Source of the DNA: Lactarius indigo
Lineage: Eukaryota > Basidiomycota > Agaricomycetes > Russulales > Russulaceae
DNA length: 64,000 nt
Assembly (NCBI GenBank): GCA_025766275.1
Contig: JAFKAC010000004.1
Span: forward strand, 1,116,001-1,180,000
Direction: 5' to 3'
Shown here: positions 52,440-62,579 of the stretch, piece after piece
Layout of the letters: each line of letters starts with the position of its first letter
How positions within the stretch are numbered: the stretch's first letter is position 1
Notes under the pieces: generated by a model
What the model was told of the DNA's origin: nothing
What the model saw: only the letters and a program-made list of their open reading frames with translations
Databases searched by the model: none
Program-made: the position numbers and the translations under genes

Positions 52440-53590
52440 TGTGTGCAAGATGTGCGGTGCTAGCGTGGACCTTTTGTGTGGCGTCGTGTGGCGACTGCAT
52501 CGCAATTTCCAGGTTGTTGTTACCCTTTCTTATCCCCCCCTCATCGTCAACATAACATTCTCCAATTCACGGATGAAGATGACGGCTTGACAACAGGGAC
52601 GGCCGCAGCAGCAATTGCGGGAACTCCATCAACGTGCCGCAAACCCGTCTTCTGGTGTAACACCAGTGGCATCATCGATAACGATATGGGATATCGCTGA
52701 CCCAGACCCGACTCAGAACTGCGTTGTTATTTTGCTACTGACCTCACTCTCACCCAAGCTATGTGAGTGTCAATCTAACTACAGTACTCTACTGACTTGA
52801 GCTCCTCCGAGCTACCCGCAACCCCCACCATAACGACAACTACAATGACAACTACGAGAGCAGCGGCAACGACAGGCAGCCTGCCCCGAGTCGCACCCGC
52901 CGCCAATAATCGATGACGACGACGTTGATGACGACGAACCTGGGTCCACGACTGGCAACGACTGGGCCAACTACAACTGCATTTCGAAGACCCTACAATG
53001 ACGAGCGTGACAACGTCCAGGGGCACGCCACCGATGCACCCGAACTACGTGAGTGTCATCTAACTACAGTGTCATACATACTCAGCTCACTTGGGCTCCT
53101 CCGAGCTACCCACAACCCCTACCATGACGACGACGACAATGACAGCAGTGGCAGCGGCAGGCAGCTCCGAGTCCCAGGTATCGCAACAACGGACCACAAC
53201 CACGCTGATGACGATGAGCGCAGGTCCATGACTGATCTCGGCGACGACTGCGACAACGACAACAGTGGCAAGGTGGCGCGACTCGAATGTAGCCTCTCGC
53301 AATCACTGACAGCGCAGCCTGGGGGCCCTCCCAGCTATCTCATTACCACCCTGGACGATGACAGTAACAGCAGCAGGCTCTCCGCCTGTTAATGCAGTCC
53401 CGAACTGCTAGAATCTCAACGATCAAGACGATGGACTTGGTGACGGCAGCAGAAGCAGCAGCAGCGGGCACTTTACAACGTGGCCCAAACCCACCTGCTG
53501 CAATTACGCTACCGACGCACTCGAGGTACCATGATCACAACCACCGCGACTGCGCAGCTTCGAGACATGTTCACCGCCGACTGCGATGAC
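52440..53590 (+). CDS. Unrecognised Asp/Asn-rich gene with duplicated exon
   Basis: Two exon copies start LLRATRNPHHNDN (about 52801) and LLRATHNPYHDDDDND (about 53095), each after a GTGAGTGTCA-TCTAACTACAG-type intron-like segment. The first copy is followed by a stop in the best frame, then LGPRLATTGPTTTAF. The second continues to a stop at 53390. Acidic and Thr-rich, with no domain. May be a decayed gene or coding-like repeat. Confidence 0.3.
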
Positions 53591-53757
53591 GAGTTTTGCC
53601 GACCCTTGTAATCCCTACATACTGGTCATTACTCTACTGTAGTTATTATCGTTTTTCGTTTTTTTTTGTTATGAAAAATAAAAATTTGAATAGTTGGATT
53701 GCAAGCCGTAGGCAAAGACCGGTCATAGCACAACCCACTACAGTGACGAAACACATA
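53591..53757. other. AT-rich spacer
   Basis: T-run and GTTATGAAAAATAAAAATTT near 53650; nothing else seen. Confidence 0.3.
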
Positions 53758-54377
53758 CTATTTGTCATTTAACGACGTCCCCCGAGTCCTACGTAATGAA
53801 CCAGAGCCTGGGAGGAATAGATGGCACGAGTGCCTAAATCGTGTTGTTGATTGGAGGGGGTGTCGCAAGGCAAGGGTATATAACGGAATGTGAGGGCGGT
53901 CCAGTCTGGGAGAGGGTATTGTGAGGATGAGGGAAGGCATGTTTTGCGAGTGAGATGATTCGAGAGTTCGGAACGGTTGGGGCGACGCTCGGGTAAGCAA
54001 AGGTGACGACGTTGTGCGACCGACCGTGGGAGTTATCGAGTGGAATGAGGGTGTGATTGTGTTTGGCCAGAGATGAATGCGTAACCAAGGTTGCAGGGTT
54101 GCAAAGAAGTTAGCCGAAAAAAGGCGCGGGTGGTAGAGAATGGTAGGGATACGAATTTGACGTGGAGTCTTAGATGACGGTGCGAACGTTGGCTCGAACG
54201 GGGATTGAACTGGCAAGGGGGTGGTGATTGGGGACGGTGTGAACGTTGGTGTGAACGGGGATTGGACTGGCAAGGGGGTGGTGATTGGGGACGGCGTGAA
54301 CGTTGGCGTGAACGGAGATTGGACTGGCAAGGGGGTGGTGGTTGGGGATGGCCGCCGGGGTCAGAAGGAACGGTCAT
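53758..54377 (-). CDS. Unrecognised Pro/Ser/Thr-rich ORF over a 57-bp minisatellite
   Basis: A 57-bp unit (19 codons, PVQSPFTPTFTPSPITTPL) is repeated about three times at 54185-54355. The rest (RIPTILYHPRLFSANFF, SITPTVGRTTSSPLLTR) has no known domain. Open in two frames because of base composition, so coding is uncertain. Confidence 0.25.
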
Positions 54378-54850
54378 TGGACAAAGTAAAGAGTGACACG
54401 GTTCGAGATGAAATAGAGGGAGAAGAGAAAGGAGATGGAGAGAACGAGTTGAGATACTGGGGTATAAATAGGTTCAAAAAGAAGAAAAAAAGATGCAGGT
54501 TGAGGCCATGTGTTGGTGGCGTAAGCTGTGTGACTTGTCTCGGATCCAGTAGTCAGTGAGGAAGACAAGGTAAGGTGTGCGTGAGGGCGAAGGCATATTT
54601 TGTGACGTAGAAGAGATGTGCACGAGGACATTCATGTCGTTCTCTGAAGAAAAGAAGCTGTTAGGCGGGGTGTCAGGGAAACGCAAAGCAAGCGTATTGT
54701 ACATCATACTCGGGATCAATGTCCGTTTGCCGTACACGCTTGCAGACTTCATTGTAATGCCCCGAGAACCCGGGTTTCAAGACAACGGGACCCTTTGAAG
54801 TAAGCCTGTAAGTGCTAAAAGTACGGAGTCAAACTGCCGCCAGTCTCACG
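54378..54850. other. Unassigned region
   Basis: No gene supported. Contains ACTGGGGTATAAATAGG at 54457, a good TATA-like sequence, but no downstream gene I recognise. Confidence 0.3.
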
Positions 54851-54899
54851 CGAGTTGCTCTGTATATGCCTAGGTGACATTTGGATGCCAAAATGTACC

Positions 54900-55260
54900 A
54901 ATGATGATAGAGTCACAGCTCGTGGAGATCTGGTGAGGGTTGAGGGCAAGGGAAACAAAAAAAAAAAAAACTTATCAATATTAAAGACATCGGAGACCTC
55001 CACACAGTTATTCGAGTATGTGCACGTAAAGTTGACACACTACCTGTGTGAGGTTCGTGTCGTCGGTGAGAAACGGTGTGAAACTGAAAAAAAAAAAACA
55101 ACTTATCGCTACTAAGTTCATCGAGATCTCCACACATATGTCCGCGTAAAGTCAACAGACACCATCTGGGTGAGGTTTGTGTCGTCAGTTTCGGAGAGTT
55201 AAAAGAATGAGGAAAAAATAAAAATAAAAACTCACTGAAAGAAACCAGCCTGGCAGAAGA
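54900..55260 (-). repeat. Tandem exon-intron-like repeat, about 135-bp unit
   Basis: Two to three copies share GACGACACAAACCTCACCCAG (as CCTCACNCAG), then a stretch with ACTTTACGNGNACATA and TGTGTGGAGATCTC, and a T-run. On the minus strand CAG behaves like an acceptor and the T-run as a polypyrimidine tract. No recognised protein. Confidence 0.4.
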
Positions 55261-55553
55261 GCGGCGAGGGCGTTCAAGCCGATAAGTCAACGTGTGCAGC
55301 AGTCATCTGTCAGGTGTCTTCGATGGTTACATAGAGAATTGAAACACCAGAAGTCGCGGCGCTTCTGACTCCATCGTGCGACACACGGATGGGATGGGGA
55401 GTGGTGTCATAAGAAAACCAAATTATCGACGGTAGAGACAGACAGACGAACGGAGAAGAGTAAATGAGAGTGTCCACGATAAAGTCCGAGAGAGACGGAA
55501 AGTTTGAGGGGGGAGTATTGCAACGCGCACTAGCAACACTGTTGATGCGTACT
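55261..55553. other. Left flank of element B
   Basis: No gene seen. Ends in GTACT, the target duplication of B. Confidence 0.4.
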
Positions 55554-56009
55554 TGTTACGGTTGCATGCATTGGACCCTTACTGTACCGGTTGTGACTAC
55601 GGCGGTAAGGTAGATTAGTCACAGACTCGGCCATTACGATAGGAGATAGGCGTTGAGGGATGACTCAATCCTAGTACAGGTAGTAGTAGTATTAGGATTG
55701 CGGTACTTACGCGATACATTGGACACTACAATACGGTGACTCATAGCAGCGCTTGAAAGCCTGCTCTTCTTGTATTTAAGGTAGCTGCGGAAGACCAAGA
55801 TACGCCATCTTGGTCTTCTTCAATCGTCACTTCCTTATTCTCGCATCTTCGACGTCTTTACCCCAATTCGGCTTAGGGGTATCGTAGTGATACTAGTGTC
55901 TTCGAACATCTAGAAGTTGCCTTCGTGCCATACGCCTACGGCGTGATTAGCTAAGTTACCAAGTCGCCTTACAGAGCTCAAGTCGAGCTAACGTCGTGAC
56001 GGCGTTACA
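55554..56009 (+). repeat. 5' LTR of B
   Basis: TGTTACGG...GGCGTTACA. TATTTAAG at 55773-55780; palindrome GAAGACCAAGAT/ATCTTGGTCTTC at 55790-55818; predicted transcript start at or near 55807. Confidence 0.95.
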
Positions 56010-56022
56010 TTAAGACCAAGAT
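56010..56022 (+). promoter_or_regulatory. Self-complementary primer-binding site of B
   Basis: TTAAGACCAAGAT. Bases 56012-56022 are the exact reverse complement of 55807-55817 in the LTR, 34 nt below the TATA box. Matches the Tf1 arrangement in which the RNA 5' end primes its own reverse transcription. Confidence 0.72.
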
Positions 56023-56030
56023 CATTCATT

Positions 56031-58019
56031 GTGGCGACTGTCAATACCAGAGACCAGTGGACGAACTTCCGTCCCTATTATCTAGACCGAAGAGGAGACC
56101 GCAACGTACCAACCCGATTTCTAGGAGCAGCCAGGTGGAGAGACCGAGGAGACGAGACCGGATACTTTGTAGAGTTCAACGGACCTACAAGGTTTAGACC
56201 TGTTGAGTTCAACTTTGACCATCTGTGTTGGGTAGAAGTTACGTGGAACCCCATAGACCACCACTGGGACGTCGTCAGACCAGCAGGAAGACAATATCAG
56301 TGCGACATAGACGCGCGTGAGCTCAATTCACGAGCCGACTGGGGACCCATTGACGGTCAACTACGAGAACACTCTACTGGAGAAGCAGTTAGCGAAGAAA
56401 CCGAAGAAGACGAACAAAGTGAAGAAAACCGACCCGTGAGCGTTGGGCCGATTGAGCAATACACCATCCAACAAGCTGAGTCTCTACACATTTCGGACCA
56501 ACCAGAAGTCATTCACGTACGATCCCCGGCGGCAGAAATGGCAACCACCACCATGATGGCCGAAGAAATTATGACTGTCAGAGAACAAGCAGCGCGAGAA
56601 GCGGCCGAAGCGATTAGACAGGAGTCACAGCAACATCTCATGCCCATCAACCCCGAAACAGGACACCGTATGACAGCAGATGACGCAGCAATCTTTCGGG
56701 CTATCGGACCTGATCAAGGAGACCCCCCGTCAGGGGATGGCACAAGACGAGCACTACCGCTAGATCCTCCACCAGGATGGGGAGGACCACCAGGAGGGGA
56801 TTTTCCCCGACGTCCGGGAGGAGGAGGAAACCCACCGGACCTCCCAAACAACCCACCAGAAGGGGGACCACCAGGAGGAGGCAGTGGCGCAGGAGGTGGT
56901 GCAGGAGGGGGAGGACACGGACATGAAAAACTAACCGGTGAACCCCCCACCATCTTTGACGGAGACTGTACTAAAGTGGACTCATTCCTCACACAATGGC
57001 ACGTGTATTGGGGAATGAATCTCGACACCTCCGTTATGCGCAACGACTACCGACGGAGCCTCCTGTTTCTATCTTACATAAAGGGAGTATCAGTCAGCGA
57101 ATGGGTGCTTTCGTACCTCAAATGGCTCAACCGGCAAATACAACGCGGGATAGATCAACATACAAGAGATCTATGGAACGCAGTAGCAGAGGGTTTTAAC
57201 CAAAGGTTCGTTAATACCCTCGAATGTGAACAAGCTCAAGCGCTTCTAAGAAAGGGGCTCAAAATGGTCGACGGAGATATCGACAAATACGTCAATGAGT
57301 TCGAAGAGGCCACTAGGAAGGCAGGATACCGCCTCAATGACCCCCAAACTATCGATCTGTTCACCAAGGGGCTACCTAAGAAGCTATATGAGAAAACGTA
57401 CGACTTGGATGAGCCGGAAACGTTCGATGAGTGGAAGCGAGCGATGCTTCGCAGGCAACGCAACTACATCCACATTCGAGCAAGGGTGGATGAATACAAG
57501 GACAACAAGCCGAAGAAAGCAGGCAACACCGGGTGGACCGTCCCCCAAAACCTCACAAATCCGTGGGCAATGGATACGTCCGCCAATCGAGCCAAAGCCA
57601 GGTTGGCAGGATCAGAAGAAATCGACTACAGTAAGCCACCGTACACAAGCCTACCTCCCTTCCCACCAAGAGGAGGGCCGGGAGCAAGAGGGCGAGGAAG
57701 GGGAGGATTCCGGCGAGATCTAAGGACGGTGTTGTGTTACAACTGCAACGCACCCGGCCATCTCTCACGAAATTGTCCTAGCCCCAGACAACCGCGACAA
57801 TGGCAACCACAGAATCCGGGGCCCTCAACTGTCCGAATGACTGAAACGGACTATTACGCCCAAGAGACACCCCCGGCTCAAATAAACGCCGCTTCAACAA
57901 ACAAAACAGCCAAAGAACGAGCAAAAGAATGGCTTACCGGGGTCGCCAATGCCCCAGACGAGGTGAAGGATCTGATATTACAAGATCTGTGGGGAAAAGA
58001 GGGTTTTCGGAGCGCCTGA
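56031..58019 (+). CDS. gag: B gag
   Basis: About 662 codons ending at TGA 58017-58019. N-terminal block TRDQWTNFRPYYLDRRGD, RNVPTRFLGAARW, FDHLCWVEVTWNPIDHHWD; Pro/Gly-rich hinge; capsid-like part with FLTQWHVYWGMNLDTSV and IDLFTKGLPKKLYEKTYDL; zinc knuckle CYNCNAPGHLSRNC (C-x2-C-x4-H-x4-C). Frame opens near the primer-binding site with GTG at 56031, and the first in-frame ATG is at residue 170, after the conserved block. Followed by pol in the -1 frame through GGGTTTT at 58001-58007. Confidence 0.9.
   Translation: MATVNTRDQWTNFRPYYLDRRGDRNVPTRFLGAARWRDRGDETGYFVEFNGPTRFRPVEFNFDHLCWVEVTWNPIDHHWDVVRPAGRQYQCDIDARELNSRADWGPIDGQLREHSTGEAVSEETEEDEQSEENRPVSVGPIEQYTIQQAESLHISDQPEVIHVRSPAAEMATTTMMAEEIMTVREQAAREAAEAIRQESQQHLMPINPETGHRMTADDAAIFRAIGPDQGDPPSGDGTRRALPLDPPPGWGGPPGGDFPRRPGGGGNPPDLPNNPPEGGPPGGGSGAGGGAGGGGHGHEKLTGEPPTIFDGDCTKVDSFLTQWHVYWGMNLDTSVMRNDYRRSLLFLSYIKGVSVSEWVLSYLKWLNRQIQRGIDQHTRDLWNAVAEGFNQRFVNTLECEQAQALLRKGLKMVDGDIDKYVNEFEEATRKAGYRLNDPQTIDLFTKGLPKKLYEKTYDLDEPETFDEWKRAMLRRQRNYIHIRARVDEYKDNKPKKAGNTGWTVPQNLTNPWAMDTSANRAKARLAGSEEIDYSKPPYTSLPPFPPRGGPGARGRGRGGFRRDLRTVLCYNCNAPGHLSRNCPSPRQPRQWQPQNPGPSTVRMTETDYYAQETPPAQINAASTNKTAKERAKEWLTGVANAPDEVKDLILQDLWGKEGFRSA
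58001..58007 (+). promoter_or_regulatory. Probable -1 frameshift heptamer GGGTTTT (gag to pol)
   Basis: In the gag frame it reads G GGT TTT, fitting the X XXY YYZ rule, ten bases before the gag stop. A1 has the same heptamer in the same place (21282-21276). Downstream pol in the -1 frame reads GFSERLNPSAWVRA. Confidence 0.65.
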
Positions 58020-61003
58020 ACCCATCGGCCTGGGTGAGGGCTTTAAATTGTAATTCTGTAATCATGACGTGCTTTCGCTCCCTTCGAATTCCAGTCTCGA
58101 TACGCACGAATTACCGAATGGCCGACATAAGGGCATTGGTGGACTCTGGAGCCACCGACAATTTCATACATCCGAATTTCGTAACAAAAATGGGGATCGG
58201 CATGCAACCGCTCGCCCAACCATGGAAAATCTGGAATATAGACCAAACAGAAAACAAAGCTGGGTCTATCTCTCACTTCACTGATCTCGACGTATACACC
58301 AAGGGATACCACAGGACGATGCGCTTCCTAATAACGGACGTCGGAACCGAAGAAATCGTGCTGGGATACCCATGGTTGGCGACCTACGAGCCGACCATCA
58401 ACTGGCGTGACGCGGTGATACACGAGGAAGTCATGCCAGTGGTGATTAGCATGCAGGACAGTCTTCACCGCCACACCGTCATCGCCACTGCCCTTACTAA
58501 TGACCAGAAAGAGGAGATAGTCGAAGCCCTAGACGAGGAGGATGTATACCTACGCGCCACAACGTCTACGGAATTGGCAATCCAAGCAAAGAAAGAAGAA
58601 CCGCCAGTAGAACTGCCAGCGGTCTACCAGGCATTCCAGAAGCTCTTCAGCGAAGAAGCATCACAACGTTTTCCCCCCACTAGACCGTGGGACCATGCGA
58701 TCGACTTTAAACCAAATACCCCATCCGCAATAGACTGCAAGATATACCCACTAACACAAGAAGAAGAGGGTAAGCTCAAGGAGTTTCTGGATGAGAAACT
58801 CAAGCAGGGATACCTTTGCCCCTCCATCTCCCCGTACGCATCATCGTTCTTCTTCGTTAAAAAGAAGGACGGAAAACTACGCCCAGTACAGGATTACCGG
58901 GTGATTAACGCTCACACCATATGCAATCAATACCCTCTTCCTCTCATTCAAGACCTCATCTACGACCTCAGCAATGCGCATATCTACACCAAACTCGACA
59001 TCCGCTGGGGGTATAACAATATTCACATCCGAGACGGAGATCAGGAAAAAGCGGCCTTTAAGACCAAGTTTGGCCTCTTCGAGCCAACAGTAATGTTCTT
59101 CGGCCTCACAAATTCGCCCGCAACGTTCCAGACGATGATGAACCATATCTACCGGGACACAATTGCAAAACACGAACTACGTGGCACCGTTATTCGGGTT
59201 TACATGGACGACATCGGCATTGCAACACGCGAAGGTCACGACTCTGCGGACCACATCGCGGCGGTCACAGACGTCCTTCGCGTCGCCCAAGACCACGACT
59301 TGTACTTTAAGCTAGAAAAGTGCCTCTTCCACCAGCCTCGGATGGATTACCTGGGGGTAATCCTTGAAAAGGGGGTAACACGTATGGATCCGGTAAAAGT
59401 TCGGGGCATCAAAGACTGGCCAACGCCAACAAAAGTCAGGGACGTACGCTCCTTTCTAGGATTCTGTAACTTTTACCGCTTATTCATCCGAGGCTTTGCC
59501 ACCCACGCCCGACCACTAAACTGACTTATGAGGAAAGATACCGAATGGCAGTGGACAGAAGAGGAAGACCGTGCATTCAAAACACTCAAACGCCTTGTTA
59601 CTGAAGAACCGGTCCTGGCACACCCCGACTTACACGATCAATTTGAACTAGAAGTTGATGCCTCTGGGTTCGCGGTGGGTGCAGTCCTCTTACAAAAGAA
59701 AAATGATGGACGCAAGCACCCAATAGGATACTACTCTGCAACGTTAAGCGAGGCAGAACGTAATTACGACATCTATGACTTAGAACTCCTGGCCATCGTA
59801 AAAGCTCTCCGGCACTGGCGCCCCTTACTGGCGGGATCTCCGCATAAAATCAAGATATTCTCGGATCACCTAAACCTGCAATACTGGAAGACACCGCAGA
59901 AGATCAGTCGAAGGGTCGCCCAAGAAGTATTAGAACTGATGGAATATGACTTCGAGATCCATCACATTAAAGGGAAGCACAACGGAAGAGCGGACGCACT
60001 ATCAAGGCGACCGGATTATGATCAGGGGGAAGATGACAACCAAGGTGTGGTCGTCCTACCTCCAGAAGTATTCATACGAGCAGCTAATGTTGCACGCATG
60101 CTGGAAATACACCCCATGATGCAACAACCGAGGCGGTGACAAGATCCCACCATAATCAAGATGTGGGTTGACGCCCACCGTCTCAAAAAGATAGAGGGAG
60201 AATGGTATAAAGACGGACGACTAGTCGTTACGGGACCAATGGCGGCATACCAAGCAATCATACACGACCACCATGACCTACCAGTACATGGACACCCGGG
60301 GATAAGTCGGACACAGCGTATTGTGGAACGACATCACTGGTGGCCAAGTATTCGCAAGGATGTCTACGAGTACGTCACAGGATGTGCGGATTGTCAACGG
60401 AATAAAGTCAATACCAGGCCAACCCGCGCTCCACTGCACCTGATCACTGCGATCACAGACGCCCCTCCTTTCCATACCATTGCTCTGGACTTCATTACTA
60501 AACTGCCGATCTCACAGTCGTACGATAGTATTCTGACCGTCACAGACCACGACTGTAGCAAGGCATCCATATTTATTCCATGCAACGAGGAGATTATGGC
60601 GGAAGATACGGCCATCCTTGACCGCGACCCCCGATTCACCTCCAAGTTCACAAGAGAAGTATGCCGTATACTGGGTATTCAGCAGAACATCTCCACAGCC
60701 TATCACCCACAGATGGATGGGCAGTCCGAACGAACCAATCAATGGCTTGAGCAGTACTTGCGATTCTGGACTAACGAACGCCAGGACAATTGGGCGGCGT
60801 ACCTTCCTGTGGCAGAATTCGCTCACAACAACTGGCCCCACGAACACACAAAGCAATCCCCATTTATGCTCTTGATGGGGTATAACCCAACAGCTGATTG
60901 GATGGATAAGCCATCCCCAATTCCAAACATCATCACCAGACTAACACAATTGAAAGAAGCGCGTCAGCTGGCCCAGGACCTCATCAAAAAAGGCACAAGA
61001 TAG
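58002..61003 (+). pseudogene. pol: B pol: protease, RT, RNase H, integrase (broken)
   Basis: Protease ALVDSGATDNFI. RT: KIYPLTQEEE, KKDGKLRPVQDYRVIN, LDIRWGYNNIHI, FFGLTNSPATFQTMMN, VYMDDIGIATR. TGA at 59522-59524 sits in RPLN-stop-LMRKD, where A1 has Lys. RNase H follows: ELEVDASGFAVGAVLL, YDIYDLELLAIVKALRHW. A second TGA at 60137-60139 ends MMQQPRR. Integrase zinc finger HHDLPVHGHPGISRT ... GCADCQRNK; core ALDFITKLPISQSYDS, then an in-frame deletion of about 17 residues just before DRDPRFTSKF, and GQSERTNQWLEQY. A one-base insertion in an A run near 60985 shifts the frame before the chromodomain. All three catalytic acidic residues are still present. Confidence 0.88.
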
Positions 61004-61009
61004 CTGGAT

Positions 61010-61676
61010 CCGGCATAAAGACACCCCACGCTATCAAGTTGGCGATCAAGTATGGTTAGAAGGGAAGCACTTACGAACCAATCAACCCACAGCAAAATTA
61101 GCGGCGCGACGCCACGGACCGTTCAAAGTAATTCAGGTGATGTCCCCTTACAACTACTGCCTCGAGCTTCCCATGCAGTGGAGCATTCATCCAGTGTTCC
61201 ACATCGATCTTCTCACACCATACAAAAGCACCACCTTTCACGGTGAGAACTTCCCACGTCCACCACCAGATCTCGTGGAAGGTGAAGAAGAGTATGAAGT
61301 CGAGGCTATTCTGGATTCCCGGCATTTCAGCAGGAGGAAGAAGCTTCAGTATCTGATCAAATGGAAGGGATACCCAGACTCGGAGAATCAGTGGGTCGAT
61401 AAGGACGACGTATTCGCCCCGGAAGCAATAAAGGAGTATCAAACGGGCCGGGCGACCGCACGACGCCTTAAAAGCCAGTCCACGGATGATCAGGGAGAGT
61501 ATCCCTCCTACATTCGATCCTCTCAAACCTCTATGCCCACTTCTCCTCTCAGACATGTCACCACGGCGATCCTCCTCGACCAAGTCGCACAAGACGCCGC
61601 CAACCTCATTGAAGACGACCAAGAAACCGTGGTTCAACCGATCCAGCTCACTCCGTACACACCTGCAAACCTGTGA
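61010..61676 (+). pseudogene. B integrase C-terminus and chromodomain
   Basis: Frame-shifted relative to the upstream part: SWIRHKDTPRYQVGDQVWLE, RRHGPFKVIQVMSPYNY, VFHIDLLTPYKSTT, then chromodomain EYEVEAILDSRHFSRRKKLQ ... WKGYPDSENQWVDKDDVF. Ends at TGA 61674-61676 (TPYTPANL), although the same frame is open again after it. Confidence 0.85.
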
Positions 61677-62280
61677 ACGGGGCATATCACCGCTCAAGAG
61701 TGGGCTAATGTCCTACAGAGGTTCCCCGACCCGACTCAACAGCCCGACGACGAGCAGCAGCATGCCGTCCCTCACATCTTCCGAGACAACGACGGCAATC
61801 AGGAACCCATCGCGATCATCCCCCCAGGTGACGACCTCATTGGCACGAGGGGAATTCTCCCTGCCGACCGTCCCCTCGAAGACCCAACAGGAGTTAGAAG
61901 CAGCGGAGGACTGGCGGAGGGTGGCGAAGGAGTGGGCCGACGAACAGTTGTGCTTGGCGCAGAAGAGGTTGAACGAGTTGCGGCAGCGCAGGCAGCGCTC
62001 CCTCATGACGAGGCTTACGCTGACGACGAGGATTACTACCCGGTCAGACACCCCCTCCTTCAAACGCACAGCCACCCTACTAATCCCCGAATCACCCCAT
62101 GGCTCGTTCACACCGACGGAACCGCCATGTCTCGAGGACGTGTGCGACTGCCCGGCGTCGCATTTCACACCCCCATCACACACGACGACGACCCTGCGCA
62201 GGTCCTTGCGCCTGAAGGGTTCAGGGCGAATAGACAGCCCCATTACATTTACTTCCCCATCACCGGACCCGATGGCATAG
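61486..62280 (+). CDS. Overlapping +1-frame ORF in the B tail (264 codons)
   Basis: Same +1 phase relative to pol as in A1 and A2. Contains AEDWRRVAKEWADEQLCLAQ then KRLNELRQRRQRSL, and SLRLKGSGRIDSPITFTSPS near the end, matching the two blocks conserved in A1 and A2. It stays open over the region where B pol has its TGA (61674). Ser/Thr-rich and basic; no known domain. Confidence 0.4.
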   Translation: MIRESIPPTFDPLKPLCPLLLSDMSPRRSSSTKSHKTPPTSLKTTKKPWFNRSSSLRTHLQTCERGISPLKSGLMSYRGSPTRLNSPTTSSSMPSLTSSETTTAIRNPSRSSPQVTTSLARGEFSLPTVPSKTQQELEAAEDWRRVAKEWADEQLCLAQKRLNELRQRRQRSLMTRLTLTTRITTRSDTPSFKRTATLLIPESPHGSFTPTEPPCLEDVCDCPASHFTPPSHTTTTLRRSLRLKGSGRIDSPITFTSPSPDPMA

Positions 62281-62579
62281 AGAGGAATGCCAGTCATGTG
62301 CAGATTGTCGGAGGTGCGAATCCTTTCGTATTGGGACTTATCCCCGGATCCCCTCATCTCTACGGCAAACCCCTCTACGCCCATCCGATGCTACCGGCTG
62401 CGGGACGCGCCTTCATCGCCCACGAGGATTTGGTCATCCTCGCCTCCGACAAAATCACCGACCGCGCACTTAACCGCATCGGGGATGAATCCCTCACTGC
62501 GGAGGTGACACGTTACCGGGCGGCCGCATACAAAGAAGAAAGGCTCGCGGCCCGCATCCGACAACTCCAGGCCATGTGA
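61677..62579 (+). pseudogene. B pol C-terminal tail
   Basis: Same frame as the chromodomain after TGA 61674. Contains the acidic DEAYADDEDYYPVRHPLL, the conserved APEGFRANRQPHYIYFPI, NASHVQIVGGANPFVLGLIP and LYGKPLYAHPMLPAAGRAF, and a coiled coil RYRAAAYKEERLAARIRQLQ, ending at TGA 62577-62579. A short further coil (DKKDCIYRLERANVF) follows in the same frame, as in A1 and A2. Confidence 0.75.

Noticed and set aside
59522..59524. The B pol TGA as another CGA-to-TGA case
   Set aside because: A1 has AAA (Lys) at this codon, so a CpG transition does not explain it.
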